A DNA stretch of 64,000 nucleotides from Candidatus Methanoperedens sp. BLZ2 (GTDB lineage Archaea > Halobacteriota > Methanosarcinia > Methanosarcinales > Methanoperedenaceae): contig NZ_NTMG01000083.1 of NCBI RefSeq assembly GCF_002487355.1, positions 1-64,000 on the forward strand, in the 5' to 3' direction. Below, one piece after another: positions 16,288 through 24,737 of the stretch. The notes below the pieces were generated by a model. That model did no database searches, was not told the DNA's origin, and worked only from the letters and a program-made list of their open reading frames with translations. Numbering within the stretch: the first letter of the stretch is position 1; each line of letters opens with the position of its first letter. The position numbers and the translations under genes are program-made.

Positions 16288-16521
16288 ATGGACACAGTTG
16301 ATATACTAACATATATTTGTAAAAAAAGAGATGATTTTGTCGCAAAAGGAATGAATGTACGGAGTGCCTTAACAAAAGCAGAGCTTGTAATAGCGAAAGA
16401 GTATCATATAAGCTTTGAATCAATAAACAAATTGTCACAAGGTAAGCGATCTTTCGAAATAACAATGCAAAAATTCAAATTAAAAAGTACAGCGTATACA
16501 TTGACGCCACAAGCAAGGTAA
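16288..16521 (+). CDS. Hypothetical protein (77 aa)
   Basis: An RBS (AGAGGTGA) precedes the ATG. The protein is basic, mostly helical (MDTVDILTYICKKRDDF..., ALTKAELVIAKEYH) and has no motif I recognise. It is followed 20 bases later by the DUF356-like gene. At the duplicated locus near 19 kb the matching stretch has decayed to about 40 bases, showing that this gene can be lost while its partner is kept. Confidence 0.55.
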   Translation: MDTVDILTYICKKRDDFVAKGMNVRSALTKAELVIAKEYHISFESINKLSQGKRSFEITMQKFKLKSTAYTLTPQAR

Positions 16522-16541
16522 AATCAATCGAGATAGGAAAA

Positions 16542-16919
16542 ATGAATTCACTGGCAGTAATTAGAGCGAATGACAATTCTAAATTAAGAACAGCACTTCA
16601 TGACCTTGTGAAGTATGGTCATATTTCATACTCCAGCGTACCGAGAAAGCTTGAACCAGGTTTTGCAGATAACATACTTGTAAATATAATGAAGGCTCCA
16701 TTAAAAAGCTGGAGCACGGCTGCTGCTATTGTGCCGTTAATGGATTCAGCCAGTTCGGCCATCAACAGACTGAGGAGAATTCATCCTCCAGCTCATGTGA
16801 TAATTGTGAGCCCGATGCATGAGATTTACTATCAGCTGATAGGCTGCATCGAAATGTTGCCAGAGGCATTCCCACGTAAGTACCCCCTTTCAAAAAAGAT
16901 TTCCACTGTAGAACAGTGA
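16542..16919 (+). CDS. DUF356-like protein, first copy
   Basis: The 125-aa product has the features I associate with archaeal DUF356 proteins: an MNSLAVIRANDNSKL start, DLVKYGHISYSSVPRKLEP, and RLRRIHPPAHVIIVSP in an alpha/beta arrangement. The family is restricted to methanogen-related archaea and has no known function. A second copy is at 19098 with about 80 percent identity until the C-terminal 15 residues, where the two diverge completely. Confidence 0.65.
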   Translation: MNSLAVIRANDNSKLRTALHDLVKYGHISYSSVPRKLEPGFADNILVNIMKAPLKSWSTAAAIVPLMDSASSAINRLRRIHPPAHVIIVSPMHEIYYQLIGCIEMLPEAFPRKYPLSKKISTVEQ

Positions 16920-16929
16920 AGCTTCAAAA

Positions 16930-16943
16930 TGGGATTTTTCCCA
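16930..16943 (+). terminator. Short hairpin after DUF356-like gene
   Basis: TGGGA-TTTT-TCCCA forms a 5-bp stem with a T4 loop 11 bases after the stop codon. It may help end the transcript, but the stem is short and no long T-run follows. Confidence 0.35.
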
Positions 16944-17120
16944 CAATCTCATACTGTAATATCTTAAGTTTGAAAGTATTTCTTGAAGATAAAAATCAAT
17001 TAGAGGCAATGAAATTAAATTTTCCTGCAAGAGGAAGCTAATGGTTTATGCTTTAAAAAAACGGTAATTCTTTTTTTGGTTAAGTTTGCAAAATCAAAAT
17101 CTTATTTGTGATTTTCTTTG

Positions 17121-17150
17121 GTTATTTTAACCAGAAATCGCTTAAGAGAA
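17121..17150 (+). promoter_or_regulatory. Shared promoter element, copy 4 (Cys-rich protein gene)
   Basis: TTTTAACCAGAAATCGCTTAA followed by GAGAAGATATAC matches the right block of the element. It lies about 32 bases before the TTG start, so the transcript leader is very short. Confidence 0.55.
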
Positions 17151-17181
17151 GATATACATAAAGATAATTGGAGGTGAAAAA

Positions 17182-17511
17182 TTGATAAATCGTAAACAGC
17201 AGGAGTGCATAGATGCTTGTAATGACTGCTTCGTGGCATGTGAATCCTGTGCTACAGCCTGTCTTCGCGGGAGTGATGTGGAGATGATGGTAAAGTGCAT
17301 ACAGCTTTGCCGTGATTGCGCGGATATTTGTGCGCTATGTTCAAGGTTCACGGCGAGAGACAGTCAGTTTGCAAAGAAACTTTGTACCCTTTGCGCTGAT
17401 ATCTGTGATGCATGTGCAGAAGAATGCGAAAAACATGAAGCTGAGCACTGCAAGAAGTGTGCAGAAGAATGCAGGAAATGTGCTGAAGAATGCCGCAAAA
17501 TGGCATTTTAA
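17182..17511 (+). CDS. Cys-rich four-helix-bundle copper-binding protein (Csp/DUF326-like)
   Basis: The start is TTG at 17182, fixed by GGAGGTG 7 bases upstream and by the family's N-terminus (QQECIDACNDCFVACESCATAC). The 109-aa protein has 21 cysteines placed as CxxxC and CxxC along helices, as in the Csp copper-storage proteins, which bind many Cu(I) ions inside a four-helix bundle. There is no signal peptide, so it is cytosolic like Csp3. Its C-terminal third (HCKKCAEECRKCAEECRK) has its own Cys repeats. Confidence 0.85.
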   Translation: MINRKQQECIDACNDCFVACESCATACLRGSDVEMMVKCIQLCRDCADICALCSRFTARDSQFAKKLCTLCADICDACAEECEKHEAEHCKKCAEECRKCAEECRKMAF

Positions 17512-17628
17512 TAACGACAAATGGGAAAAATAGGCAAGGCACAAAATTATAACTATTTTTCCATATTTTTTGTATAAACAATCCTTATTTTTTGAAAATC
17601 ATAAATAATCCCATTAGAAATCTTGCAA

Positions 17629-17660
17629 ATTTAAACCAAAAATTGCTTTAATAAATAATA
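17629..17660 (+). promoter_or_regulatory. Shared promoter element, copy 5 (before small membrane peptide and flavoprotein)
   Basis: TTTAAACCAAAAATTGCTTTA followed by ATAAATAATA fits the core with a T for C in the YCG position. AATAATCC also occurs at 17604, but only 26 bases upstream instead of 55-56, about three helical turns closer. Confidence 0.5.
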
Positions 17661-17689
17661 AAATAGATTTAAAGATGAAGTGACTCAAC

Positions 17690-17776
17690 ATGAAGGACAA
17701 AGAAATGATATTGGTGATATTTTTTATGCTCATATTTGTTGCAATCCTCGGGCTGGCAGCTATATTGCTGATGTAA
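17690..17776 (+). CDS. Possible 28-aa single-span membrane peptide
   Basis: MKDKEMILVIFFMLIFVAIL and eight more residues form a charged head and one hydrophobic helix of about 22 residues. It starts 30 bases after the shared promoter element and ends 36 bases before the flavoprotein gene. Only a weak purine-rich stretch precedes it. It could be a real small protein or a leader frame. Confidence 0.4.
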   Translation: MKDKEMILVIFFMLIFVAILGLAAILLM

Positions 17777-17811
17777 TAGTTATAATTAAAAACAGGCATC
17801 GGTATAACAAC

Positions 17812-18822
17812 ATGGAAAAATATGATACGATTATCGTCGGCGCAGGTCCGGCCGGGCTCAGGGCTGCACGGGTACTGGCAGAAGCAGGAAGATATACACT
17901 GATATTGGAGAAAAACAGGACAATCGGGCAAACAATATGCGCTGGCGGTCTAACCATCGGAGATATGGACTTTGTTCCAAAAAATATTGTTGATGCTGAA
18001 TTTAATTACATGCTACTGCATACAGCAAAAGGATCATACGATGTGGACCTGGGCAGCCACCCTGTGTTTACGGTGGACAGGGAAAAACTCGGGCAGTGGA
18101 TGGCAAAAGAGACTGAAAAAGCAGGCGCCCTGATCAAGACAGCAAGATGCGTCAGTGCTGTTGATGGAAACCATATAATTGTAAACGGCGAAAAAATAGG
18201 TTTTGATCATTTAGTAGGTGCTGACGGTTCTAACTCGATTGTCAGGAGATCCCTGGATATACCTGTTAATAAGACTGTAATAGGGATCCAGTATATAAGC
18301 AAAACACTGAGAAAAGACCTGGAGGTCTTTGTAGACGACTTTAGATACATCCTTAAATACAGCTGGATATTTCCACACCGGGGCTTTACATCAATAGGGA
18401 TTGGAGGAATGACTGGAAACGGTGCATTGATGAGGCGCAGCCTTGATGAGCTATGTGATAGGCTCTCCATTGAAAGAACAAGGTTCGAAGCTGCACGCAT
18501 TAACATTGATTATAAGGGATTTGTTTTCAAGAACAGGTTCTTAGCCGGTGATGCGGCTGGGTTTGCATCAGGACTGACTGGAGAAGGGATATACCAGGCT
18601 ATTTTATCAGGCGAAGAGGTTGCCAGAGGAATACTGAACAAAAACTATGCATATCCTGGAATCAAACATCTTTTAAAAATGAAAAACAATCAGGAAAAAC
18701 TTCTGCGCATCTTCAGTATAAATCGGTGCGTCCCTCATGTTGTTTTTAATAATTTCGTTCCTCTTCTTTTGAAGAGAAGAAATTTATGCGTTATGATCAA
18801 CAACAAATATGGTATAGTGTAG
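17812..18822 (+). CDS. Geranylgeranyl-reductase-family FAD-dependent oxidoreductase
   Basis: The ATG at 17812 is chosen because the FAD-binding GAGPAG (residues 10-15) then sits at the usual distance from the start. The 336-aa protein has CAGGLT, GADGSNSIVRRSL and the second FAD motif LAGDAAGFASGLTGEGIYQA. The family reduces geranylgeranyl chains of archaeal lipids or quinones; this short, divergent member may have another substrate. It belongs to the set of genes under the shared element, next to copper and envelope-stress genes. Confidence 0.82.
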   Translation: MEKYDTIIVGAGPAGLRAARVLAEAGRYTLILEKNRTIGQTICAGGLTIGDMDFVPKNIVDAEFNYMLLHTAKGSYDVDLGSHPVFTVDREKLGQWMAKETEKAGALIKTARCVSAVDGNHIIVNGEKIGFDHLVGADGSNSIVRRSLDIPVNKTVIGIQYISKTLRKDLEVFVDDFRYILKYSWIFPHRGFTSIGIGGMTGNGALMRRSLDELCDRLSIERTRFEAARINIDYKGFVFKNRFLAGDAAGFASGLTGEGIYQAILSGEEVARGILNKNYAYPGIKHLLKMKNNQEKLLRIFSINRCVPHVVFNNFVPLLLKRRNLCVMINNKYGIV

Positions 18823-18923
18823 AAATATAGGAGCGGGTAAGTACATATGGAAAAGATTCAGAGATGCAGCTCTTTATCTTGCATCTTTATAATCTTGGAG
18901 CCAATTATCACATTTTTATATCC

Positions 18924-19012
18924 AAAAAATAATCCTTTATTTTTATTATAAAAAGTAAAATCAGTAAATGTTTTTTTGGCTTTTTAAAGCAAAAACCGAT
19001 TAAAGGATAAGC
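18924..19012 (+). promoter_or_regulatory. Shared promoter element, copy 6 (full two-block form)
   Basis: AATAATCC at 18928, TATAAAAAGTAAAATCAGTA and TTTAAAGCAAAAACCGATTA at 18983 (55 bases later) repeat the 16.2 kb copy. After it, at 19041-19080, GATATACTAACAT matches 16309-16321 inside the 77-aa gene, the only trace of that gene left here. Confidence 0.65.
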
Positions 19013-19097
19013 CCCGATACTAGTACATTAAAAATTAAAAGATGTAGTCTCTGGATACGATACATCTGATATACTAACATCAATTGGAGTAGAAAAA

Positions 19098-19505
19098 ATG
19101 AATTCATTGGCAGTAATTAGAGCGAATGACAGCTCTAAATTAAGAACAACACTTCATGACCTTGTGAAGTATGGTCATATGTCATACGCCAACGTACCAA
19201 AAAGGCTTGAACCAAGTTTTGCGGACAGTATACTTGTAAATGTAATGAAGTCTCCATTAAAAAGCGGTTGCACGGTTGCGGCTGTTGTACCGTTGATTGA
19301 TTCAGCCAGTGCAGCCATCAGCAGGCTGAGGAAAATCCATCCTCCGGCTCATGTGATAATTGTAAGCCCGAGGCATAAGATTTACCATGAGTTGATAGGT
19401 TGTATCGAAATGTTGCCAGAGGCGTTCCCACGTAAGCACCCCATTCAAAAAAAACAGGCTATCCCTTTATACGGCCTAAATATCCTCCCATCTGTAACGG
19501 CTTAA
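19098..19505 (+). CDS. DUF356-like protein, second copy
   Basis: The 135-aa product is nearly the same as the first copy through LPEAFPRK, with MNSLAVIRANDSSKL and RLRKIHPPAHVIIVSP, then has an unrelated tail. The duplication includes the promoter; the intervening 77-aa gene is lost. Here the gene leads an operon with a DUF5676-like membrane protein and the reductase-methyltransferase fusion. The role is unknown. Confidence 0.65.
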   Translation: MNSLAVIRANDSSKLRTTLHDLVKYGHMSYANVPKRLEPSFADSILVNVMKSPLKSGCTVAAVVPLIDSASAAISRLRKIHPPAHVIIVSPRHKIYHELIGCIEMLPEAFPRKHPIQKKQAIPLYGLNILPSVTA

Positions 19506-19528
19506 GTATAATAAAGGTTGGCGATTAT

Positions 19529-19798
19529 ATGTACAGACTATATACAAAAGTTGTAGCATTATCCCTTGGGGTATTTCTCGCAGTCATCTACGTTATCTGC
19601 GTAATATTTGACCTGCTCTGGCCTGTTTATGAGATGAGAAGAGTATGGCCTCTTCTGCTACCCGGCTTTACATGGCTCACTCCATCCAGTTTTTTACTCG
19701 GCCTGGCAGAGTCATTTGTCTGGGGTCTGCTGGCAGGAATTATTTTTGTGCCGATATACAATTACTTCGTTGGCAGATTTGCAGAGATGGTAACATGA
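19529..19798 (+). CDS. Small two-helix membrane protein, DUF5676-like
   Basis: The 89-aa protein starts MYRLYTKVVALSLGVF and has helices at about 8-32 and 57-80 with WGLLAGIIFVPIYNYFVGRF, the layout of DUF5676 proteins, which are often found beside copper and other metal genes. It overlaps the next start by four bases. No biochemical function is known. Confidence 0.65.
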   Translation: MYRLYTKVVALSLGVFLAVIYVICVIFDLLWPVYEMRRVWPLLLPGFTWLTPSSFLLGLAESFVWGLLAGIIFVPIYNYFVGRFAEMVT

Positions 19799-21627
19799 AA
19801 TACGACGCCATCGTGGCAGGTTTGGGCCCTGCTGGAGCAACGGCTGCCTATGAGATAAGCAAAAAAGGTTTTAATGTTCTGGCACTCGATAAGCAGAAGC
19901 ATCCCAGATACAAGCCCTGTGGGGGAGGGCTTACTGCCAAAATAGAGAAGATACTTGAACCGGATTTTAAAAGCGTAGTTGAGAGAATAATATATAAAGT
20001 GAACTTTACTTACAAGGGAACAGGAGATATCAGGGCAGTATCCCGCCATCCTATAGTGTATATGGTGATGCGGGATGTATTCGATAACTTCCTCGTTGAG
20101 AAGGCAAGAGCTGCTGGAGCCGAAATACATGAGCAGGAGAAAGTCACTCATGTGGAAGAAGAGAAGGACAGTGTGATTGTAATGACGGAAAAAAATATGT
20201 ATTCATCAAAACTTCTTATTGGCGCTGATGGGGTTAACGGTATAGTCGCACGGTCACTCGGACTCAAACCCAAAAAAAGGACTGCTGTACTTATAGAGGG
20301 CGAGGTTAAAGTCAAAGAAAAAGTATTCAATAGAGTCAGCGAAGAGATACAGTTTGATTTCGGTTCTGTCCCATACGGCTACGGATGGATTTTCCCGAAA
20401 GCTGACCATCTCTCCCTCGGAGTTGGTGGATTAAAGGAAATGATAAAGAACCCAAAACCCTACTACTCTGGGTTTCTGTCAGACCAGTACATTCTTGATG
20501 ACATTGAGAGTGAACGAAAGTTTGGTTATACCATCCCGATTTTTGACGGAGAGTCAAAAATCGCAGGCTTTCGCACCATGCTGGTTGGCGATGCAGCCGC
20601 TCTTGTGGATCCTTTTCTTGCTGAAGGTATTTATTATGCAGTACGCAGCGGGCAAATCGCGGCAGAAGTGGCTTCAGCTGTTTTGCATGGCAATACTACA
20701 ACAGCGAGTTATCATAAGCGCATAGCTCAGGAAATATACCCTGAATTCCAGTATGCGCGAAAGATAGGCATGGTCTTTTATACCTTCCCGAAATTAGGAT
20801 ATGAACTGCTGAAACGCTACCCGGAATTCTATGAATTGATATTCGATATTGTGAGGGGAGAGGCGAGCTATGAACAATTATTGGGTAAAATGAAAAGCAA
20901 AGCAGGCATCGAAATTTTAGCATATCTCGGACTTCTTAAAACCAGACCCCGGGATGTTCGAGAGACGTATGATTCGATAGCAGACCAGTATGATTCCTAT
21001 GCATTCTTCTGGAAAAATACAATGGGAAAAGGCGTATGGAAGTATTTTGAGGAAATGTTAAAAGAGAATATCAAAGATGGGGCAACTATCCTTGATGCAG
21101 GGACCGGAACAGGGGAAGCCATTAAAGCCATACTTAAAAACTCAAATCCCTCAAAGGTTGTGGGCATCGATATCTCAAAAGGGATGTTGAAAATAGCACG
21201 AGAGAAAATCAAAGATAAAAGAGTCAGTTTTGAGGTGCAGGATATCTCAACGCTTCCATATCCGGACAATTCCTTTGATGTAGTTACATCCACGTGGGCA
21301 CTGGAAACTTTGAAAGAACCCAAAAAGACTGTGACAGAGTTTCTGCGGGTGATAAACGAGGATGGCTATGTAATCTATGTTTTCCACAGCTTACCAAACA
21401 ACATTATGGGGCGGCTTTACTCATACTTCATGAAGCAACAACTGAAGAAAAAGTATGAACTTCGCCTCCTCACGCCGAAAGAACGTCCATTCCATAAGTG
21501 CGGCAGGTCAAGTATAGCCAGTTTTGCCGGCGGACTCGTGACAGTCGTAGTTCTCAGGAAATGCTGCAGTGTAACCGATGAAACCGCACCGTGCCTGATC
21601 GGCGAGGAAGAGATACCAAATAGTTAA
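19795..21627 (+). CDS. Geranylgeranyl reductase fused to SAM-dependent methyltransferase
   Basis: The ATG at 19795 overlaps the previous stop and places GLGPAG at residues 9-14. The N-terminal 390 residues form a geranylgeranyl-reductase-type flavoprotein (PCGGGLT, GADGVNGIVARSL, VGDAAALVDPFLAEGI near 264-280). A linker leads to a class I methyltransferase with motif I LDAGTGTG (433-440), GIDISKGML and an SFDVVTSTW motif. The C-terminal 60 residues carry a Cys pair (RKCCS). Fusion suggests sequential reduction and methylation of an isoprenoid lipid or quinone; the 610-aa length is the sum of both families. Confidence 0.85.
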   Translation: MKYDAIVAGLGPAGATAAYEISKKGFNVLALDKQKHPRYKPCGGGLTAKIEKILEPDFKSVVERIIYKVNFTYKGTGDIRAVSRHPIVYMVMRDVFDNFLVEKARAAGAEIHEQEKVTHVEEEKDSVIVMTEKNMYSSKLLIGADGVNGIVARSLGLKPKKRTAVLIEGEVKVKEKVFNRVSEEIQFDFGSVPYGYGWIFPKADHLSLGVGGLKEMIKNPKPYYSGFLSDQYILDDIESERKFGYTIPIFDGESKIAGFRTMLVGDAAALVDPFLAEGIYYAVRSGQIAAEVASAVLHGNTTTASYHKRIAQEIYPEFQYARKIGMVFYTFPKLGYELLKRYPEFYELIFDIVRGEASYEQLLGKMKSKAGIEILAYLGLLKTRPRDVRETYDSIADQYDSYAFFWKNTMGKGVWKYFEEMLKENIKDGATILDAGTGTGEAIKAILKNSNPSKVVGIDISKGMLKIAREKIKDKRVSFEVQDISTLPYPDNSFDVVTSTWALETLKEPKKTVTEFLRVINEDGYVIYVFHSLPNNIMGRLYSYFMKQQLKKKYELRLLTPKERPFHKCGRSSIASFAGGLVTVVVLRKCCSVTDETAPCLIGEEEIPNS

Positions 21628-21658
21628 ACTATTAGGCAGTATTTGGAATATTAGTGCG

Positions 21659-21787
21659 ATGAATCCCAATCAAGAATCTTCGGTTGTTGAGGAACTGGCA
21701 GAAAAAATCAGCCCTGTTTTCTCTATCTATGAAATCCAGCAAGCTGAGGATACGATATATTTCTTTGGGGTGCCAAGAGGTAATTGA
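21659..21787 (+). pseudogene. Possible remnant of site-2-protease N-terminus
   Basis: A 42-codon frame reads EELAEKISPVFSIYEIQQ then DTIYFFGVPRG, which resembles the cytosolic start of archaeal M50 proteases. It stops at TGA 21785-21787, but the same frame then stays open for over 60 codons without protease motifs. No HExxH follows. It is most likely decayed. Confidence 0.3.
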
Positions 21788-21985
21788 AAAATTGGATTTG
21801 AAGAAAAAGCTTCTTTTTGGGTAATCTATAAAACCCTGAATCTCAGGATTTATCATGAGGAAGAGATACCATTAGGACAACTGATTACGTCTTATTTTCA
21901 TAATTTCTGGCCAGATTTTTCTTCTTCCGGGCATCTCTTCGGTTTACTTCTGCATATCTCAATCTGCCGAACAAACTGATTTTAT

Positions 21986-22147
21986 CTAGCAAACCGCCGC
22001 ATGGCTCACAGGGCTCGCATCGAAAATGTGCTTACACTCTGGCGTGTAGAAGAAGTATGTCAATCCCATGTACTCGCTCTTTAACTGCGGGCTTGTTTCG
22101 TTGATGACAATGTCACAGCCACAAATAGTGCATTTGTATATTGCCAT
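21986..22147 (-). CDS. Short YHS-like protein, possibly frameshifted at the end
   Basis: MAIYKCTICGCDIVINETSP (Cys6, 9, 11) and YMGLTYFFYTPECKHIFDASP (Cys38) follow the YHS spacing, though the usual FCxxxC has become FYTPEC. The 53-codon frame ends after HAAVC; the -1 or +1 frame stays open for 40 more codons with CEPCEPCGG, so a frameshift may have cut a longer protein. It lies alone between the flavoprotein operon and the DUF5667-like gene on the opposite strand. Confidence 0.5.
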   Translation of the reverse strand: MAIYKCTICGCDIVINETSPQLKSEYMGLTYFFYTPECKHIFDASPVSHAAVC

Positions 22148-22268
22148 TAGTTCACCTATAAAAATAACATTGTTTTAATTTTTGAAGTCATTTGTGCTTC
22201 ACAAAATAAAACTTTGTTCTTTCAGATCTTTTAATTTGTAAGGAAACTGTTGCCGCTTTTTATTATCT

Positions 22269-22357
22269 AAAAATAATCCTCATTTTTTTGTTATAAAAAG
22301 TAAAATACAATATGGATGATTTAATTTTATAAAGCAAAAACCGATTAAAGAATAAGC
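22269..22357 (+). promoter_or_regulatory. Shared promoter element, copy 7 (full two-block form)
   Basis: AATAATCC at 22272, TATAAAAAGTAAAAT and TATAAAGCAAAAACCGATTA at 22328 (56 bases later), then AAGAATAAGC, reproduce both blocks. The downstream gene is unrelated to those after copies 3 and 6, so gene duplication alone does not explain the conservation. Confidence 0.65.
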
Positions 22358-22416
22358 ACCCCTACAACTATAATAATTGAATTTAACGGCAAAATGCCAG
22401 AATTAGAAGTGAGAAT

Positions 22417-23133
22417 ATGAAAAATATAAATATGAGACATATTATGATTTCAGGAACGATCCTGTTATCCCTTGCCTTTACAATAAATATTGGCATTGCC
22501 CAATCGGATGAACTGGTCGATGATACAACTGAAGAAACTTTTGTAGACATAGCTCCTTATGAAGGTCCAATAGGTCCGGGCAGTGCTTTATACGGATTAA
22601 AAATTGCATTTGAGGACTTTGGTGAAATCTTCACGTTTAATGAGAGCCGAAGAATCGAAAAACAAATAGAACATGCAAGATCGCGGATAGCTGAGGCAAA
22701 AACTGAATTAAGAAGCAGTAATGGGGATTACGCCGATATAGCGATTGAACGATACAGGGAAAAAATCAACTCTATTGATGATTCAGTTTCGAAAACCACC
22801 GGAAATGTTTCAGAACTTTTCGATGCACAGAGGAAGATTATTAGGCATCAGTTCGTCCTGGAAAGGCTTCTTGATGATTACCCTGATAACAAGGGACTAA
22901 AGAGAGCTCTGGATAACAGCGCGCAACTTGAGGATAAGTTTGAATCCAGGACTGACCGGAGATTTATACGCATGTTCCGAAATGAGCCGCCTTTTTTGAG
23001 GCAAGGAATAAGAGAAAGTAATGATACAGAAATCAACATCACGGGTGAACAAAAAGTTGGCGGAGATATCGAAGAAAGCGGTACAAGAGGTGGTTATCCA
23101 ATGAAAATTCCACCAATGGGATGGTGGGAATAG
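22417..23133 (+). CDS. Secreted helical protein, DUF5667-like
   Basis: The 238-aa protein has a signal peptide (to about residue 29), a Pro-Gly turn GPIGPGSALYGLKIAFE and a helical domain with RIEKQIEHARSRIAEAKTEL, the plan of archaeal DUF5667 proteins. The C-terminal part is low-complexity. Function is unknown; its promoter links it to the PspA/copper group. Confidence 0.72.
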   Translation: MKNINMRHIMISGTILLSLAFTINIGIAQSDELVDDTTEETFVDIAPYEGPIGPGSALYGLKIAFEDFGEIFTFNESRRIEKQIEHARSRIAEAKTELRSSNGDYADIAIERYREKINSIDDSVSKTTGNVSELFDAQRKIIRHQFVLERLLDDYPDNKGLKRALDNSAQLEDKFESRTDRRFIRMFRNEPPFLRQGIRESNDTEINITGEQKVGGDIEESGTRGGYPMKIPPMGWWE

Positions 23134-23237
23134 ATCTCAAATAATAAGTATTATCTTGAATTCGCCACTTACGGCTAAGTGATACGAATTTTTATGCCTT
23201 TATACAATTTGCCAGTTTACTTTTTACCAGCGTAATT

Positions 23238-23868
23238 TCAGACTATTATCCTGATATTTTTGATAAAATCCCCTAAAATACTGATAACTTTATTTGAAAT
23301 ATTGGACAGTACTTTAAATTTAAAGGCATTTGGAGGATATACAACGGTAAGTGTCAAATTGACCAGGAAATTCGTGAGGAACGTAAGCAGCAAATAACCT
23401 TTGACTGCAAGAGGACTCCAATGTCGTATCGGTCTCAACTCCAGTCCGTCTTTCAAACTCCGAATGAATTTTTTAGCTTTATCCCTATCTTTATACAAAG
23501 AAAGAATTTTTTCGGGTTCATCATCGACAGAACTTTCATGAGCAAAAAATCCCTCCAATCCATTGATGAAAGGATTACTTATCAGAGCAAGGGTTTTTTG
23601 GATACTTCCATGCAGAATAATGTAACCATCTTTCGTTATGACTGAGCCAAGTTTCTTTCCTTTTTTGGCTTTCTTCAGGTCCTTATCGTTTTTTTCGAGA
23701 AGCTTTAGATATTTCTTCTCTCTTTTTTGTAGCTGCTCATGATACAGCTTTTCTGAAAAGAAAATATAATTTGTTTCATCCTCTTTTCAGTTTGACACAC
23801 TCATAAAATGGACCACTCATTTCAGATATATTTGAGTTTCCGTTCTTTTTTCCCTGCAGGAAAAACTG
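23238..23868 (-). pseudogene. IS1634/IS4-like transposase fragment with frameshift
   Basis: The frame ending at 23238 reads [20 protein letters not shown] then [20 protein letters not shown], as in the C-terminal part of IS1634-type DDE transposases. It is open upstream to about 23784, where TGA interrupts it; [12 protein letters not shown] in another frame (23776 on) continues the match. The N-terminal catalytic part is missing. No terminal repeats were found. Confidence 0.65.
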
Positions 23869-23973
23869 AATAATTGAGTTGTAGCTTTTCTTATTTTTAG
23901 CTTTCAAAGTAAGATAATGATATTTATAGTTAAAAACGTAACTTTTATAACTAATTAGGTAATATAGTTCAAT

Positions 23974-24737
23974 GTGGCAAGACCAGAAAATATCACTATT
24001 GAGCGGCATATAACAGCCGAAGAACTGCAAGAGAGAATAAAATCCTTGGAAAAAGATGTAAAAGTATTGCAGAGATTGTATTTCATAAAATATCGTTATG
24101 AAGGAGCAACGGTTGAAGAAGCGGCCAGTCGAGTAGAAATATCAAAGCCGGTGGCTTATATATGGCAGGATAGATGGAATAAAGAAGGATATGAAGGTTT
24201 GAAACCGAAATTTGCAGGAGGAAAACCATCAAAACTTTCTGATGATCAAAAAGAACAATTAAAGAAAATCCTGAATAAACGGGATGACTGGACAACAGAG
24301 GAAATTAAGAAACTCATATCAGACGAGTTCATGGTTGAATATTCTCTGAAGCAAATACGAGTTATCGTGAGAACATTTGGCATGAAACTTGCGAAACCAT
24401 TTCCACATGATTACCGAAGACCAAATGATGTAGAAGAGATCTTAAAAAAAACTACCTGAAATGAGTGAGGATACAATCATAGGTTTTCTTGATGAATCAT
24501 CACCTCAAACAACGGCGAAATTCGTTTGGATTTTATGCATTGAATGGAAAATCTGTAATTAACTTTAAGGAGCATTCAAGAAAAGAAGATGTCTGTGAAT
24601 TTTTGACAGAAATTAGAGCCAAAAATCCTATAAAAAATATTATTCTTATTTTTCAGAAATTTTCATTAAAAATGAGCTTTGCAAAGGGATGGATTGAAAA
24701 ATTCCTTAATAATAAGTTAGAAATGTTTGGTTCTTAA
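23974..24737 (+). pseudogene. IS630-like transposase, frameshifted and internally deleted
   Basis: The GTG frame at 23974 encodes an HTH domain (YEGATVEEAASRVEISKPVA) and linker of an IS630 transposase up to RRPNDVEEILKK. A frameshift follows; GFLDESSPQTTAKF holds the first Asp, then a jump leads to NSFGFYALNGKSVINFKEHS in another frame, and the last catalytic block is replaced by unrelated sequence. The element seems to have landed in a GNAT gene and decayed. Confidence 0.75.
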
